A DNA stretch of 64,000 nucleotides. It comes from Nymphaea colorata (taxonomy: Eukaryota > Streptophyta > Magnoliopsida > Nymphaeales > Nymphaeaceae). The notes under the pieces are model-generated. The model did no database searches, was not told the DNA's origin, and saw only the letters and a program-made list of their open reading frames with translations. Location of the stretch: NCBI RefSeq assembly GCF_008831285.2, contig NC_045147.1, positions 13,990,854 to 14,054,853 on the forward strand, read 5' to 3'. Below are positions 41,501 to 51,694 of the stretch, one piece after another. A program made the translations under genes and the position numbers. The stretch's first letter is position 1, and each line of letters opens with the position of its first letter.

Positions 41501-41895
41501 CAAAGGTCATTTTTTAAATATGAACCCAATCCAACTTCTTAATTGAATATTTTTTTTTTCATATCCATTTTTTTAAACATAATTTGACCGATATATTAAT
41601 ATCCCTACTACCTTTGACCTGCACAACTACTGGGTGCGTGCGTGCTAAAGGACGCACCAAGCATCTTGTTTCACGCTCCGCATAGAGGAGAGGACCATAA
41701 CCTGCAGCCTTGTCCATATTGATAATTTGATTTGAAAGTGGTAAAAACGCTAAGTACTTGCAGTAATCGGCATGTTTAGAAAGGTGATGCTCCTTTTCAA
41801 GATAATTTTCAAATGAAAGAACACGAAAATCAAAACAGTCAAATGTTAAACTTTTTCTTTTGTTAAGTTATCGTGTTTTTTATGTGGGAAAGATT
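38548..41895. other. 3.35-kb segment present only in the left arm
   Basis: In the right inverted copy, the flanks of this segment are joined directly (near 63398). The segment is AT-rich with no gene recognised. Near 39050-39080 it holds GGCTCCACCCCTATAG, resembling the end of a small hAT-like element. I see no clear terminal repeats or target duplication for the whole block, so insertion here and deletion there are both possible. Confidence 0.6.
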
Positions 41896-42409
41896 ATAGA
41901 AAGGTGTGCCTCACCGAGTGCATGTCCGCGTTCTCCAGCTAAGAGCATAACCCCAAAAGCTCCGCCCATCGACATCTTTATGCAATGGTTGGCCGGCCGA
42001 CGTCCTTTAAGTATTTTCCCAAGGTTCTCTCTTCCACAGTTTTCAACGTCTCGTTTTTTAATGTTCACCGATTATGAGAACGGATTGTATTTGGATTTAA
42101 GAAACAACATCTGGTTGGATTCTAATGCGACTTAGTTTTAAATAAATATCATATGTTCAATGCTTTTCTATTTTCTATAATCTCCTCTTTCAAGTTCCAC
42201 ATTAACAACAACCATTGGCCTAATTGCATGTTAGACTGCAATTTTTGAGCAGTAGTACATCTAAAAAAGGGAACAAGTTGTTCTCCCGTTCCCCAACTTG
42301 GCAAAATTCTTAAATACAAAAGAGAACATAGTCTTTTTTTAATACATGAGGATACCAAATGAGAGAGCTAGACCTTTGGTTTTTCAAAGCGATGCGCCTT
42401 ACATTTAAG
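41896..42409. repeat. Left arm of the inverted duplication, part 2 (3' flank of the second transporter)
   Basis: It matches 63073-63398 on the opposite strand (for example CTTTCAAGTTCCAC, AAACGAGACGTTGAAAAC in complement, and GACGTCGGCCGGCCAACCAT). About 170-180 bases near 42216-42390 are missing from the right copy. Confidence 0.85.
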
Positions 42410-43111
42410 CTAGTGAGCACCGCTTATATCTATTTTAAACACCAAGCCAAAGAGCTTCAGCACTCCGAAGGTAACAAGCATGGCGGCCCACCCTCCGACC
42501 ACAACCCTAACAGTTGACTTGTAAATGGGCGAGCCTCCCAGGAATGCACCAGCCCAACCAAACAGAGCCAGCGCCACGGTGGAGACGCCGGAGACCGCGC
42601 CGATCCTAACCCAGTGCTGATTGATAAATGCGCCGGCCAGCAGCGGCAACACTGCCCCGATGCCGAAGGCCACCGCCGATGCTCCTGCTGCCTGTAATGG
42701 GCTCGGCAGCTTCTCCTTCTCCTTCTCCTCCTTCTCCGGCGATGACTCGACGTCGGCGTATCTCTTTTCCCTTTCCATCTGAGCGAGCTCGATGTCGACT
42801 TGGGAGTAGACGGACACGTACTCGCCTATGGCCATGCTAAAGGCCCCGGCGATGAGGCCGGCGAGGCCCGAGATGACCATGGCCTTGGCCGTCTGGTTAA
42901 CAGCACCGACACCAAGCATCAGGGACGCAACCGAGACTAGGCCATCGTTGGCCCCGAGCACGGCAGCTCGAAGCCATTGTGCCCGCTGTGAGTAGTCGAA
43001 AGTTTCGACGTCTTTCGAATCGGCTAAGGCCGGAGGTGGGGAGTTCACGTTGAACGGCGTCGACACGGCCACAGGGCTTGGTTGAACGGCAGAAGGTTGG
43101 TGGGAGGCCAT
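42410..43111 (-). CDS. Vacuolar iron transporter homologue (nodulin-21-like), second copy
   Basis: A single-exon gene for 233 residues, a paralogue of the gene at 36692-37405. DYSQRAQWLRAAVLGAND is at 39-56 and SMAIGEYVSVYSQVDIELAQ at 92-111. Five membrane segments are near 47-71, 75-98, 138-162, 168-190 and 203-226. The cytosolic loop is charged and glutamate-rich (VESSPEKEEKEKEKLPSPLQ), a feature the first copy lacks. Predicted role: vacuolar sequestration of iron in the short VIT-like branch. The start at 43111 is chosen over an in-frame ATG at 43171 because the TATA box (43189-43195) would put transcription start near the latter. The 3' two-thirds and its flank are copied in inverted orientation at 62652. 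Confidence 0.92.
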   Translation of the reverse strand: MASHQPSAVQPSPVAVSTPFNVNSPPPALADSKDVETFDYSQRAQWLRAAVLGANDGLVSVASLMLGVGAVNQTAKAMVISGLAGLIAGAFSMAIGEYVSVYSQVDIELAQMEREKRYADVESSPEKEEKEKEKLPSPLQAAGASAVAFGIGAVLPLLAGAFINQHWVRIGAVSGVSTVALALFGWAGAFLGGSPIYKSTVRVVVGGWAAMLVTFGVLKLFGLVFKIDISGAH

Positions 43112-43188
43112 TACTATAAAGAGACGAGAGTTTATGTGTGTGTGTGAGAGAGAAAGGCGCGTGGAGAACACACGCCCCCAGTGCAGTA

Positions 43189-43195
43189 ATTTATA
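43189..43195 (-). promoter_or_regulatory. TATA box of the second iron transporter homologue
   Basis: On the - strand this reads TATAAAT, about 78 bases upstream of the ATG at 43111. The first transporter has the same word at a similar distance. Confidence 0.75.
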
Positions 43196-43903
43196 GAAGG
43201 GTTAACATGACGAAGACAGGGGTGGAGAGAGAGAGTCAACCAAATTAAAATACATGTATATGACTGTTCAATGGAGGGGAAGCAAGGACAGGAAGTATCA
43301 TATACTATCTACAGTTTATATAAATTTAATAATCAGGTTTACTGGGGGGGAATCTGATAAGCATCAATTGCAATGTGACAAGGATTCATGCATTGAAAGT
43401 CAAAAAGATGCCATAGTTGATTATATTTGTGCCTAGACAATACCTCGAGAGCTGTTAAAAATTCTCTCTTTCTCTTAAATGATCTTTCTCTTATATGATC
43501 GACAATCGGAGTACAAAAAGACTGAATCTCATGCATGAGTTTTTAGAAGAGGGCTTTCGGTGAAAACAAAAGGTTATGTCCCTGAAAACACGGTCAAGGA
43601 GTTTTTTGATGGTGCGTTTCAGAAGTAAGTGCGGCAAAAATTCAAATTTTCTTCTTATCTAGAACACCTTCATGATATCTTGTTAAGAAAACATAATTTT
43701 ACTGTTCGCTTTGTAGGAAATCACTATGGTAAATCCATCGTAGGAATTATTGCACTAAGATGAGTTTTGGTTTGGTTTAGCAACAGGGGGTAAGGACCAA
43801 GGTCATCAATATACTTTTCATTACATGTTGCTTAAGGTGTCAGAACCTGAAAAATCGACCTGAATTAGCTTAGCAGTTTTGTTCAATAGAGTTCAGCAAA
43901 GTG

Positions 43904-43908
<5 letters not shown>

Positions 43909-43984
<76 letters not shown>
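43909..43984. repeat. Compound (TA)n(GA)n microsatellite
   Basis: About 41 bases of TA followed directly by about 35 bases of GA. Confidence 0.95.
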
Positions 43985-43987
<3 letters not shown>

Positions 43988-44569
43988 CAATGATATTATA
44001 TCTGTAGAAATCTGTATCGATATTCTTGAGTTTCTTCAACTTGAATTAAGGTATCAAGTAGAATCAACCGACCATTGGATGAAAGGACGGTCCCTAGCTT
44101 GGCCAACTTGTCTACAGCTCAGTACATGATTTTTACAGCTCAAATAGCGTGATTGACAATCCTTCGATTGCTTGTCTGGAACAAGAAAAGTAATTAAATA
44201 CAGCCAATCATATGAAAATGGGTTGATAAATAAAACCACCAAAGTTTTCAGGATATGTTATGACCGGCAACATATACGTGCAGCTCAGTGTCAGCTGGTT
44301 TTATTAACACTGGATCGTATGTATGTTATGCCACGTCAAATTCTCATGGAGATCTAAGATCTTCACCGTCCATCTTAACGGTTACTCCTTTGTTTTTTTT
44401 TTCTCTCTTATTGGCAGTAACTGGACGAGACCAACTGAAGGTGGAAGCCATTTATAGACCTGAATTTGGTAAATGGGTTCTTATAATTAGCATTTCTTCA
44501 TATGATGAAGAAGAACAGCATCATCAGGGAAATACCCAGTTCTTGAAACTTCAGATGTGTCATGTAATG

Positions 44570-44866
44570 TCAATATAAAAACATCACATGAACAACATCC
44601 TTGAAAAGCAATATCATGGTTGATTGAAATAACTCATTATATAATATCATATTGGTTGCATAGACGATCGCAATATTTGACCTGAGGGAGAGGACGAAGC
44701 CCGCTGAGCCAAGAACCGGCGCGCCGAAGAGAAAGAGAGAAAGCTTCGGCATCATCTCGAGGCAAGTTTTAAGGGAGGAAGGTCGTACGTGAATCTTGTA
44801 AGCAGTGGACGCAACAAGTGGTGATGCCATCAGGCCGACCTGGGCGCGTGATTTCCACGGGCACAC
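44570..44866 (-). CDS. Unrecognised small open frame, possible exon
   Basis: A 98-codon open frame. Its first 60 codons are clearly more GC-rich than the surrounding DNA and include MPKLSLFLFGAPVLGSAGF, a signal-like hydrophobic stretch. That stretch ends at CTCAG|GTCAAA, which could be a splice donor. The remaining codons look like random AT-rich DNA. It may be a first exon, a captured gene fragment or chance. No family recognised. Confidence 0.15.
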   Translation of the reverse strand: MCPWKSRAQVGLMASPLVASTAYKIHVRPSSLKTCLEMMPKLSLFLFGAPVLGSAGFVLSLRSNIAIVYATNMILYNELFQSTMILLFKDVVHVMFLY

Positions 44867-46564
44867 ATCCTTTCTTTCTAATTTTTTAATATTTTACTGA
44901 CTTTTATTTTTAATTACTTCCCCTGATCCGACCTTCCCCAGTCCCTGCTCTTAGTCTCCAATACTAAAGTAAACAAATAAATAAGTAATAAGCGGCGTGT
45001 GTCACCCACGGGATCAGCATGAAAAAGTAAGCCCTTGGTCACTTCAGCACTCCGTTTACAATTATTACTCACTGTTTGTTTACTTTGAATTTGTTTACAA
45101 TTATTACTCACAATTTAATATCAATCACTTTCATTTGCTTCTTCACGGGCAAAAAAATTATACAGACAGAGTTGCTGCCTGTATCATCCTCCGACGTCAG
45201 ATCGTCCGGGTCTCTCTGTTTCTTCGCAATGCAGACGCTAGTAGAGTTGTTCTCACGAACAATCAAAAGCTGCCATGTAATAATTAACTTATTCAAAATC
45301 CATTTATCTGCGACATGATGAGCTGCTACATTATTTTTAAGCACATGTAGAGGTTCTAATGTAGTTTTTTGGGCGAGCAGAGGAAATGCGGAAGCTTCTT
45401 GCTTCCTCTCTATCTCCAAGGGTTTTGTTGTCTGTGTTTGCATCTTTTCTGCACCAACCAACTCGATAATGCGATAATCCCAACTTTTAAAATTCTAAAC
45501 ATTAATTCCCACCGGGTTGACAAAATAATCCTCTGAAGTCAGTTTAAACAGTGACCTTTTATCATTGGTGTTGCCTTCCTCAGTGTGTCCCAAAAGAAGT
45601 TTGCCTTATATATATATTCCGCTTACTTTTCCTTGCCTTTCTTGTGGTTTTGTACTTAATGACAACTTGTACCCATTTTATTAATGGGATTATTCATTGT
45701 ATAGTCTTTCTCCCTCTCCCTCTTCGCACCCAGAGCACTAAGCTCTTCTCTCACAACCGCGGGAAGGAATGGTGGGCTGGAAAAGGATTTATAAATCTAA
45801 TGTCAAAGTCTCCTATCATCTCATATCAGTCCTTTTCTCAATGTCAATAGTAAAACGATGATCTCATCAAGCGTCGACGTTACTTCGAAGCAAAATCCTT
45901 TGTTGGTAAATTATTTTTAGTTTGATTTTTGTCGTATAAGTGAAAAGCATGCCATATCAAATTCACGAAACTAAAATTCAATCAAGCATCCGTTAGAAAA
46001 TTGTGTAACATGGAAAAGGGACCAATTCAATTTGAATCGGCAGATTGTTGCCGATTTCGGTGGCACCGGCTCTCATTGAAGCAAATGCAGAATGAACATG
46101 TTCGAACAAGTCTGGTTTTTTTCCGGATGTGAATGAAATTGGATCTTCCGGCAAAATGCACCAATTTCCTTTCCAGTTGCATAGAAGGTTATTGGTGGAG
46201 CCATTAAACCCCCAACGAAAACAACATAAACCTGGACAAGCGTAGGGCCGATAATCTGTCTCCGGTCATCGATGAAGGTTCGGTTTTCATGCCGGAGAAC
46301 TTTCCTTCACCTATTCTTCGTCGCCGACTGCGTCAATATATCGTCGGAATACCGATTATTCATAGATGGTGAGCCTCGTGTCAATCCCATCTCCTCAGCG
46401 GCTCCATTTTCGACTTTTGCCATTGAATTGCTTCAGATCAACATGCACTCTTCATGTCCTACAAGCTCACTGCCGCATCATTCTGTCAGGTGGTGCTGCT
46501 CATCCGTTTTGGACATATAGTTTTCTTATGTCAAGCTTAACCGCTTCACTATTTGGACAAAGCC

Positions 46565-46905
46565 ATGGAAACGGAGGCATTTCTTAAGGTAATGATTTGA
46601 TTATTTTGTCAGCCTCTATTAGTGCATTACATATGGTGTCGGCTCCTTATGAAATATTGGTTTATCAGAGTCTCTTCTTTTTTGAGTGTATTCTTCTTGA
46701 CAAAACGATTGATTTCAGAATGAACTAACCCTCTGTACTTAACGTTTTGTCAAGGGAATTTCGATTTACCATTTAGCATGGCAATATAGTGAACGATGAC
46801 TTACTTTCATGTTCTCTTCACGACGAGCTAAACCAACCTGCCGGATATGAAGGTTCTGGTTCTAGAGATTCTAGCGAAGCGCATCATCAGGCATTTCTGG
46901 TTCAG
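46565..46905 (+). CDS. Possible two-exon gene start or relic, unrecognised
   Basis: An ATG at 46565 opens eight codons (METEAFLK) up to AAG|GTAATG at 46588. A second open block at 46777-46905 has an acceptor (ATTTAG) and a donor (TTCAG|GTGAAA) and keeps the same frame, reading HGNIVNDDLLSCSLHDE and on to EAHHQAFLVQ. Both blocks are phase-compatible. Downstream pieces with splice-like borders (47116, 47525 and 48351 regions) do not join into a clear protein. It could be a transcribed gene with small exons, the fossil of one, or chance. Confidence 0.2.
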
Positions 46906-49900
46906 GTGAAAGCAGAAAAAAAAGGAAGCAAACCAGAATTTCTGCTCTTATTTGAGTATCTGGTTCCGCAAGGATATAAGTTTTTCAACTTTGATGAGCA
47001 CATTCTTGTGCAAACATATCTGTTCGGTTTAGTGCACTCAATGTGTTTTTATGTCTGTATATAAGAAGTTTGCAGAGGCAATACAGTTAAGGGCCTTTCA
47101 TTTATCTCTATGCAGCAAGCTCGGAAAGAGGTCCGGATGAAGATAACGGCCCTAGAAATGCTAATGTCAAGTTGATTTCATGTGCTTGCTCGATACCATT
47201 TGTATATTTCTTTTCTCTTTGTCGCATCATAGGCAGCAGGTAATTCAAGCAGAAGGAATTGCTTTCATCAATAAAAATAATCCTATGCACTCGTATGTGT
47301 ATGCATAAAGTCATAAACTTAGCATTTAAAAAATTAGTATGCCATTAGACATTATATACCAAGCATGTGATGAGAAGAGAAACGGAAAAGGGAAAATCAT
47401 CTTGAAAGTGTTTATCTAGTTTCACGGGAAAAGTGAGGAGGCCTGAAACTGTTATTACAAAAATGGTCAGGCTCATGATTATAGAGTCATTTAACATGAA
47501 ACTCAAAACCTAAAATTGTTTAGGTACTTGTCATGTTGGATTTCTTAGACGACAACGTCAAATGCCTTCCACATCCCAATCATGTCTCTGAAAATTCAAT
47601 TGCAGTTTCAAGGTGTAGAAAAAATAGACAACTAAATATGAAGGTTTTCTGGTTTATCTCTTCTGTTATTGTCAGCACTGAGCTCGTTCTACTATGGTTA
47701 TTGGACTCTATTGTGGAACCAATTTGGGGATTGAAGAATCAGTCCACTCTTTGGCTTAGAAGTCAGAACTGATTGCGTCGTGCAGATACGGTATATGTCA
47801 ACTCCTAAACATCATCCAACAAATGTTAAGATTTAAGTTACTAGTTAATTAAAACTAGCATCAGTTTTTCACTAACACATCAGAAACTACTAATTGAAAA
47901 AAGTAGCTATCATGCACACCAATTGCTATTTCGTTGACTATTCAGTAACTCTAATTGCTGCTTTCAGCTGGAGAAGAAAAAATGTGTCGATTGTCTAAGT
48001 TGAATTTTCAATTTCATCTACCGGTAAGCTTCTGTCATACCCCTTTATATGAGTGACTTTTCTTGGCTTATCTAGTTTGTGATGTTACACGGATGCACCA
48101 CTTGGCTACCTGGCTTAATTATCACCTGCAAAGTGCAACTAAAAAGAAACACCGTTTCATTTTTCTTTAAAAAATATTTTATGTTTTTGAGACTTCCCAT
48201 TAGGAACTAAGTTTCATCACTCTGTCGGATCTTGGTTGTATTTGAGATGTGCTTCCTTGTTCACATTTAAACTCATAGTATGAATGGGTTAGGCTATGTC
48301 TGACAAGCCAGACTATATTATTATAATTGGATATGTTCAACTTTTCAGATATTGTTGGCATTAGCAGAGAGAAAAAGAGGAAAAACATAGAAGAAGGTGA
48401 AAGAAAACAAGATCAAATTGAAAATGCTCAATCTGAACCAGCACATGCTGTGCAGAAATTCTATGGGCTGCCCTCTACCAGTTATCAACTGGAACCGTCT
48501 TTCCTATGAAGTCAAAGGAATTCTAAAATTTGATCTTGGCATACCCTGACACCTCATAAGTAGATACTCTGCTAAAGTCATATTTTTTTTTTTCTATCCC
48601 CTGGATCAATACCTTCTCTTGTCCAGAAGCAATGGTGCATGCCTGTTTTTCGCTTATGCAGAAAAAAGTAGATCTGACATAATATATATCCTGATGCTCC
48701 TGAAAACAAAACATGAAATTAAAATAGATGTCATAGTTTACTACCTCGAAGGTCTAATTTATTATCTAATGCTCCTTCCCTTTGCCCGATCTAAATGTCT
48801 CAATAGGGATCTCCTGCCACAATAAGGGAAAAAAAGATGCCCAAAGTAAGTCGGAAGATAGATAAAACAGGATATCAGGCTGAGACTTTATTCATGAATT
48901 GCTTCGGCCCTGCCATCAAGTTTACAAACAGTTTCAGTTCCTTCTTCTAATGCTCAGGAATCAAACTTACACATGCAGACACATCCTGGCTAGGAGAGGA
49001 GTCTCTCTCTCTTTTCGACCATTTCTGCAGGCTCTCCGGATGCCTCCATTATTGCAATAAAATGCTGAGATGTATCATAGACGTTAATTCAGTCCATTCC
49101 AGGAAGAGATTTCTGTCGGCTAAAAAGCTTCCCTCAGTCAGGGAGCACAGGCTCAGGAAAGTTAAGCCAACTTTTATATTTGGCAGGTTTAACTTGTCGC
49201 TGTAAGAAGCTATATTCTGAGCTGGATTACTGTAAGAAAACAAAAAGGGCATACAAGTTTGTAAACAGACAGGAGTTTTTCTCAAGGTAAATCTTGCAAG
49301 TACAGTCTTAAGTCTTTGGGGTCATAATTTCTTGAGTTGCTCTCTTTCCGTCGTGAAATTTTTTTTTTTTGGTTCCTTTTCACCATTGGTTACAGCTCAT
49401 GACTCCCCATGCTAGCTGCAGCGCTTAGGATTATAAGTTTTCTTAGGTCAAAAGCTAGATGTTCTACTGGGGTACTATAAGAAACAAAAGAGAGAGAAAT
49501 ATTTCATTACAGTCGTGGAATTTTCTCTAGAAAATATTGCAAAGCTTTAGCTCTTCCAAAATTGAAAATCTTGCTTTCTCTGGGAAAATATTTCTCCCTT
49601 GAGCAGCAAACAGTATTTCAGGCTTGCAGTTTCTCCAAAAGTTTGCAGGGTAATCTTCTTGCTACAGTGGTGAATGGGGTTTAGAGCGAGTGGAAAAGCT
49701 ACAGTGAGATGGGGAGGAAAATAATTTTCCTGTATAGGTTACAGTTAGCTTTTCATATTGAAGGCCTTCCCTGGCATCTCCTTGCTACGTAAATTGAAGA
49801 ACTTTCCTTTCATATCTCTTGTGGTATACATAATTGGTGGATCATGATGCAATGGCTTTTCTCTGTACTCAAATCCTATCTTTAGGAGTAGGGACACTTG

Positions 49901-51653
49901 AACTTAACAATTTGTCGTGAAGATGGAGTCGACCCCCTAAATCTTAAACTTCAATAGACTATGTGGCTTAGGGACCTTCGTTTAGCTGTAGGATATGGGA
50001 CGACGACAGACGCTTATGTAGCTATTGTGAGTTGATTCCAGTGATGAGATCATATTGCACGTCTGAGATAGAAAATAAGCATATCCCTAAGGGGGGAAGA
50101 AAGAAAACTGATGGTAAAACTGTGAATAGGACCATTTGACATGATTTAACCAGGATGGTTAAGCTCAATCCTCAAGTGTTTTTCTTGTGAATTATCTAAG
50201 AAATTAAGACTGACATCTGTAAATTGGTTAAAGGTAGAGTTGGAAGTGGAGATTATGTATACATATAATTAGTAAGAATACTATGGTATCTCTATTCTCA
50301 TGGAATGCATATTTAATAGAGTGAAATAGTGTATATATGGTTAAAGTATGTTCTAACTTACCCTAAAGATGGCACTGATTGTGCATTTATTTCTTCGAAT
50401 GTTCGTTAAGTGTTTAATAGAATAAAAAATGGACTCAGTCATTTTATATGATTAAACGAAATAAGGAATAAATAATGTATGTACGTATGTATAACACTCT
50501 TCCTTGCTAGCGCGCACACACACACTCTTCTTGGCTAGGGTTGTATTACTAGTGAAAATTTTATATGATTAAACGAAGTAAGGAATAAATAATTCGAAAT
50601 GTGACAGGTCACCTGCTTCATCAAAGTGGATCAAGCCTTTTCCTTTGGGCTGTTTTTCCATAATAGCATTGCCTGTTTTCAATCCATTTGTGCACAATTA
50701 AAATTTGACAATTAAAATTTGTCAATCTGTTTCCTTTGGGTATACTTGAGAGAGCCAAGAATACTAATCGGTCATGATGTGACATGGTTTTGCTTATATC
50801 ACTAGTGATTCTTACCCAAATCTATGATTCAACAAACTAAATATCTCTAATCATACCTAAGATTTATGCTTGATGCCCATATTTTGTTTTGGAGTATGCA
50901 ATCACAGACACACTCTCCACCTCAAAACATGTATGTTTATTCTAGTTTGATTCAGAAGACAAGTAATTTTATATAAACATAAAGTTATAGAAAATCGTGC
51001 CTATGATTGAGTTTGTGAGGAGACCACCTCCCCTCTTTTACTCAAAACGCATATGTATAAATCTACAGTTATAATTAAAGTAAATTGAACCAAACTTTTA
51101 ACAAAGTCACTAAACCAACCTAATTAGCATATAGCTTTCACCATGATTGGCCAGAGTTATACAATTCTTGGATCACATCTAGAGGTTACATTTTGATGTT
51201 TGAGTTTGATTTGGGTTTGACTATAACGCCCGAACATATTGGTTCATATTATTTATTGCCTGTTAGTTGTTTATCCAAATGACGCGTAACCCAAAGATGT
51301 GTGTAGCTTTCGTGTCTTAAATTTGCATTGCTCATCCCTATATCATGTTACGTCACTTTGTTCCACAAAATTATTTGGAAGCATGAGATAGATTTTCTAT
51401 TAAAAAAAAAAAACCTCATCTGCACGGTATAGAACTTTTTAAATAAAAGGATCCATTGTTTTAACTTTTTTTATTTTGGAATAAGACAATTATTAGTCAA
51501 CTTTTTTCATTTTCGTTTCACATAATTTCTTTTTCCTATAACAAGTTAGTCTACTAAGTCTATGAGCGGAGGGATGGGAGCTAGCAGGGGCCTTGGCCTC
51601 TTTTCAGATTTTAAAAATTTTAAAATTTTATATGTAAATCTAAAAAAATTTAG

Positions 51654-51658
<5 letters not shown>

Positions 51659-51691
<33 letters not shown>
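51659..51691. repeat. (TA)n microsatellite
   Basis: About 33 bases of pure TA repeat in an AT-rich background. Confidence 0.95.
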
Positions 51692-51694
<3 letters not shown>

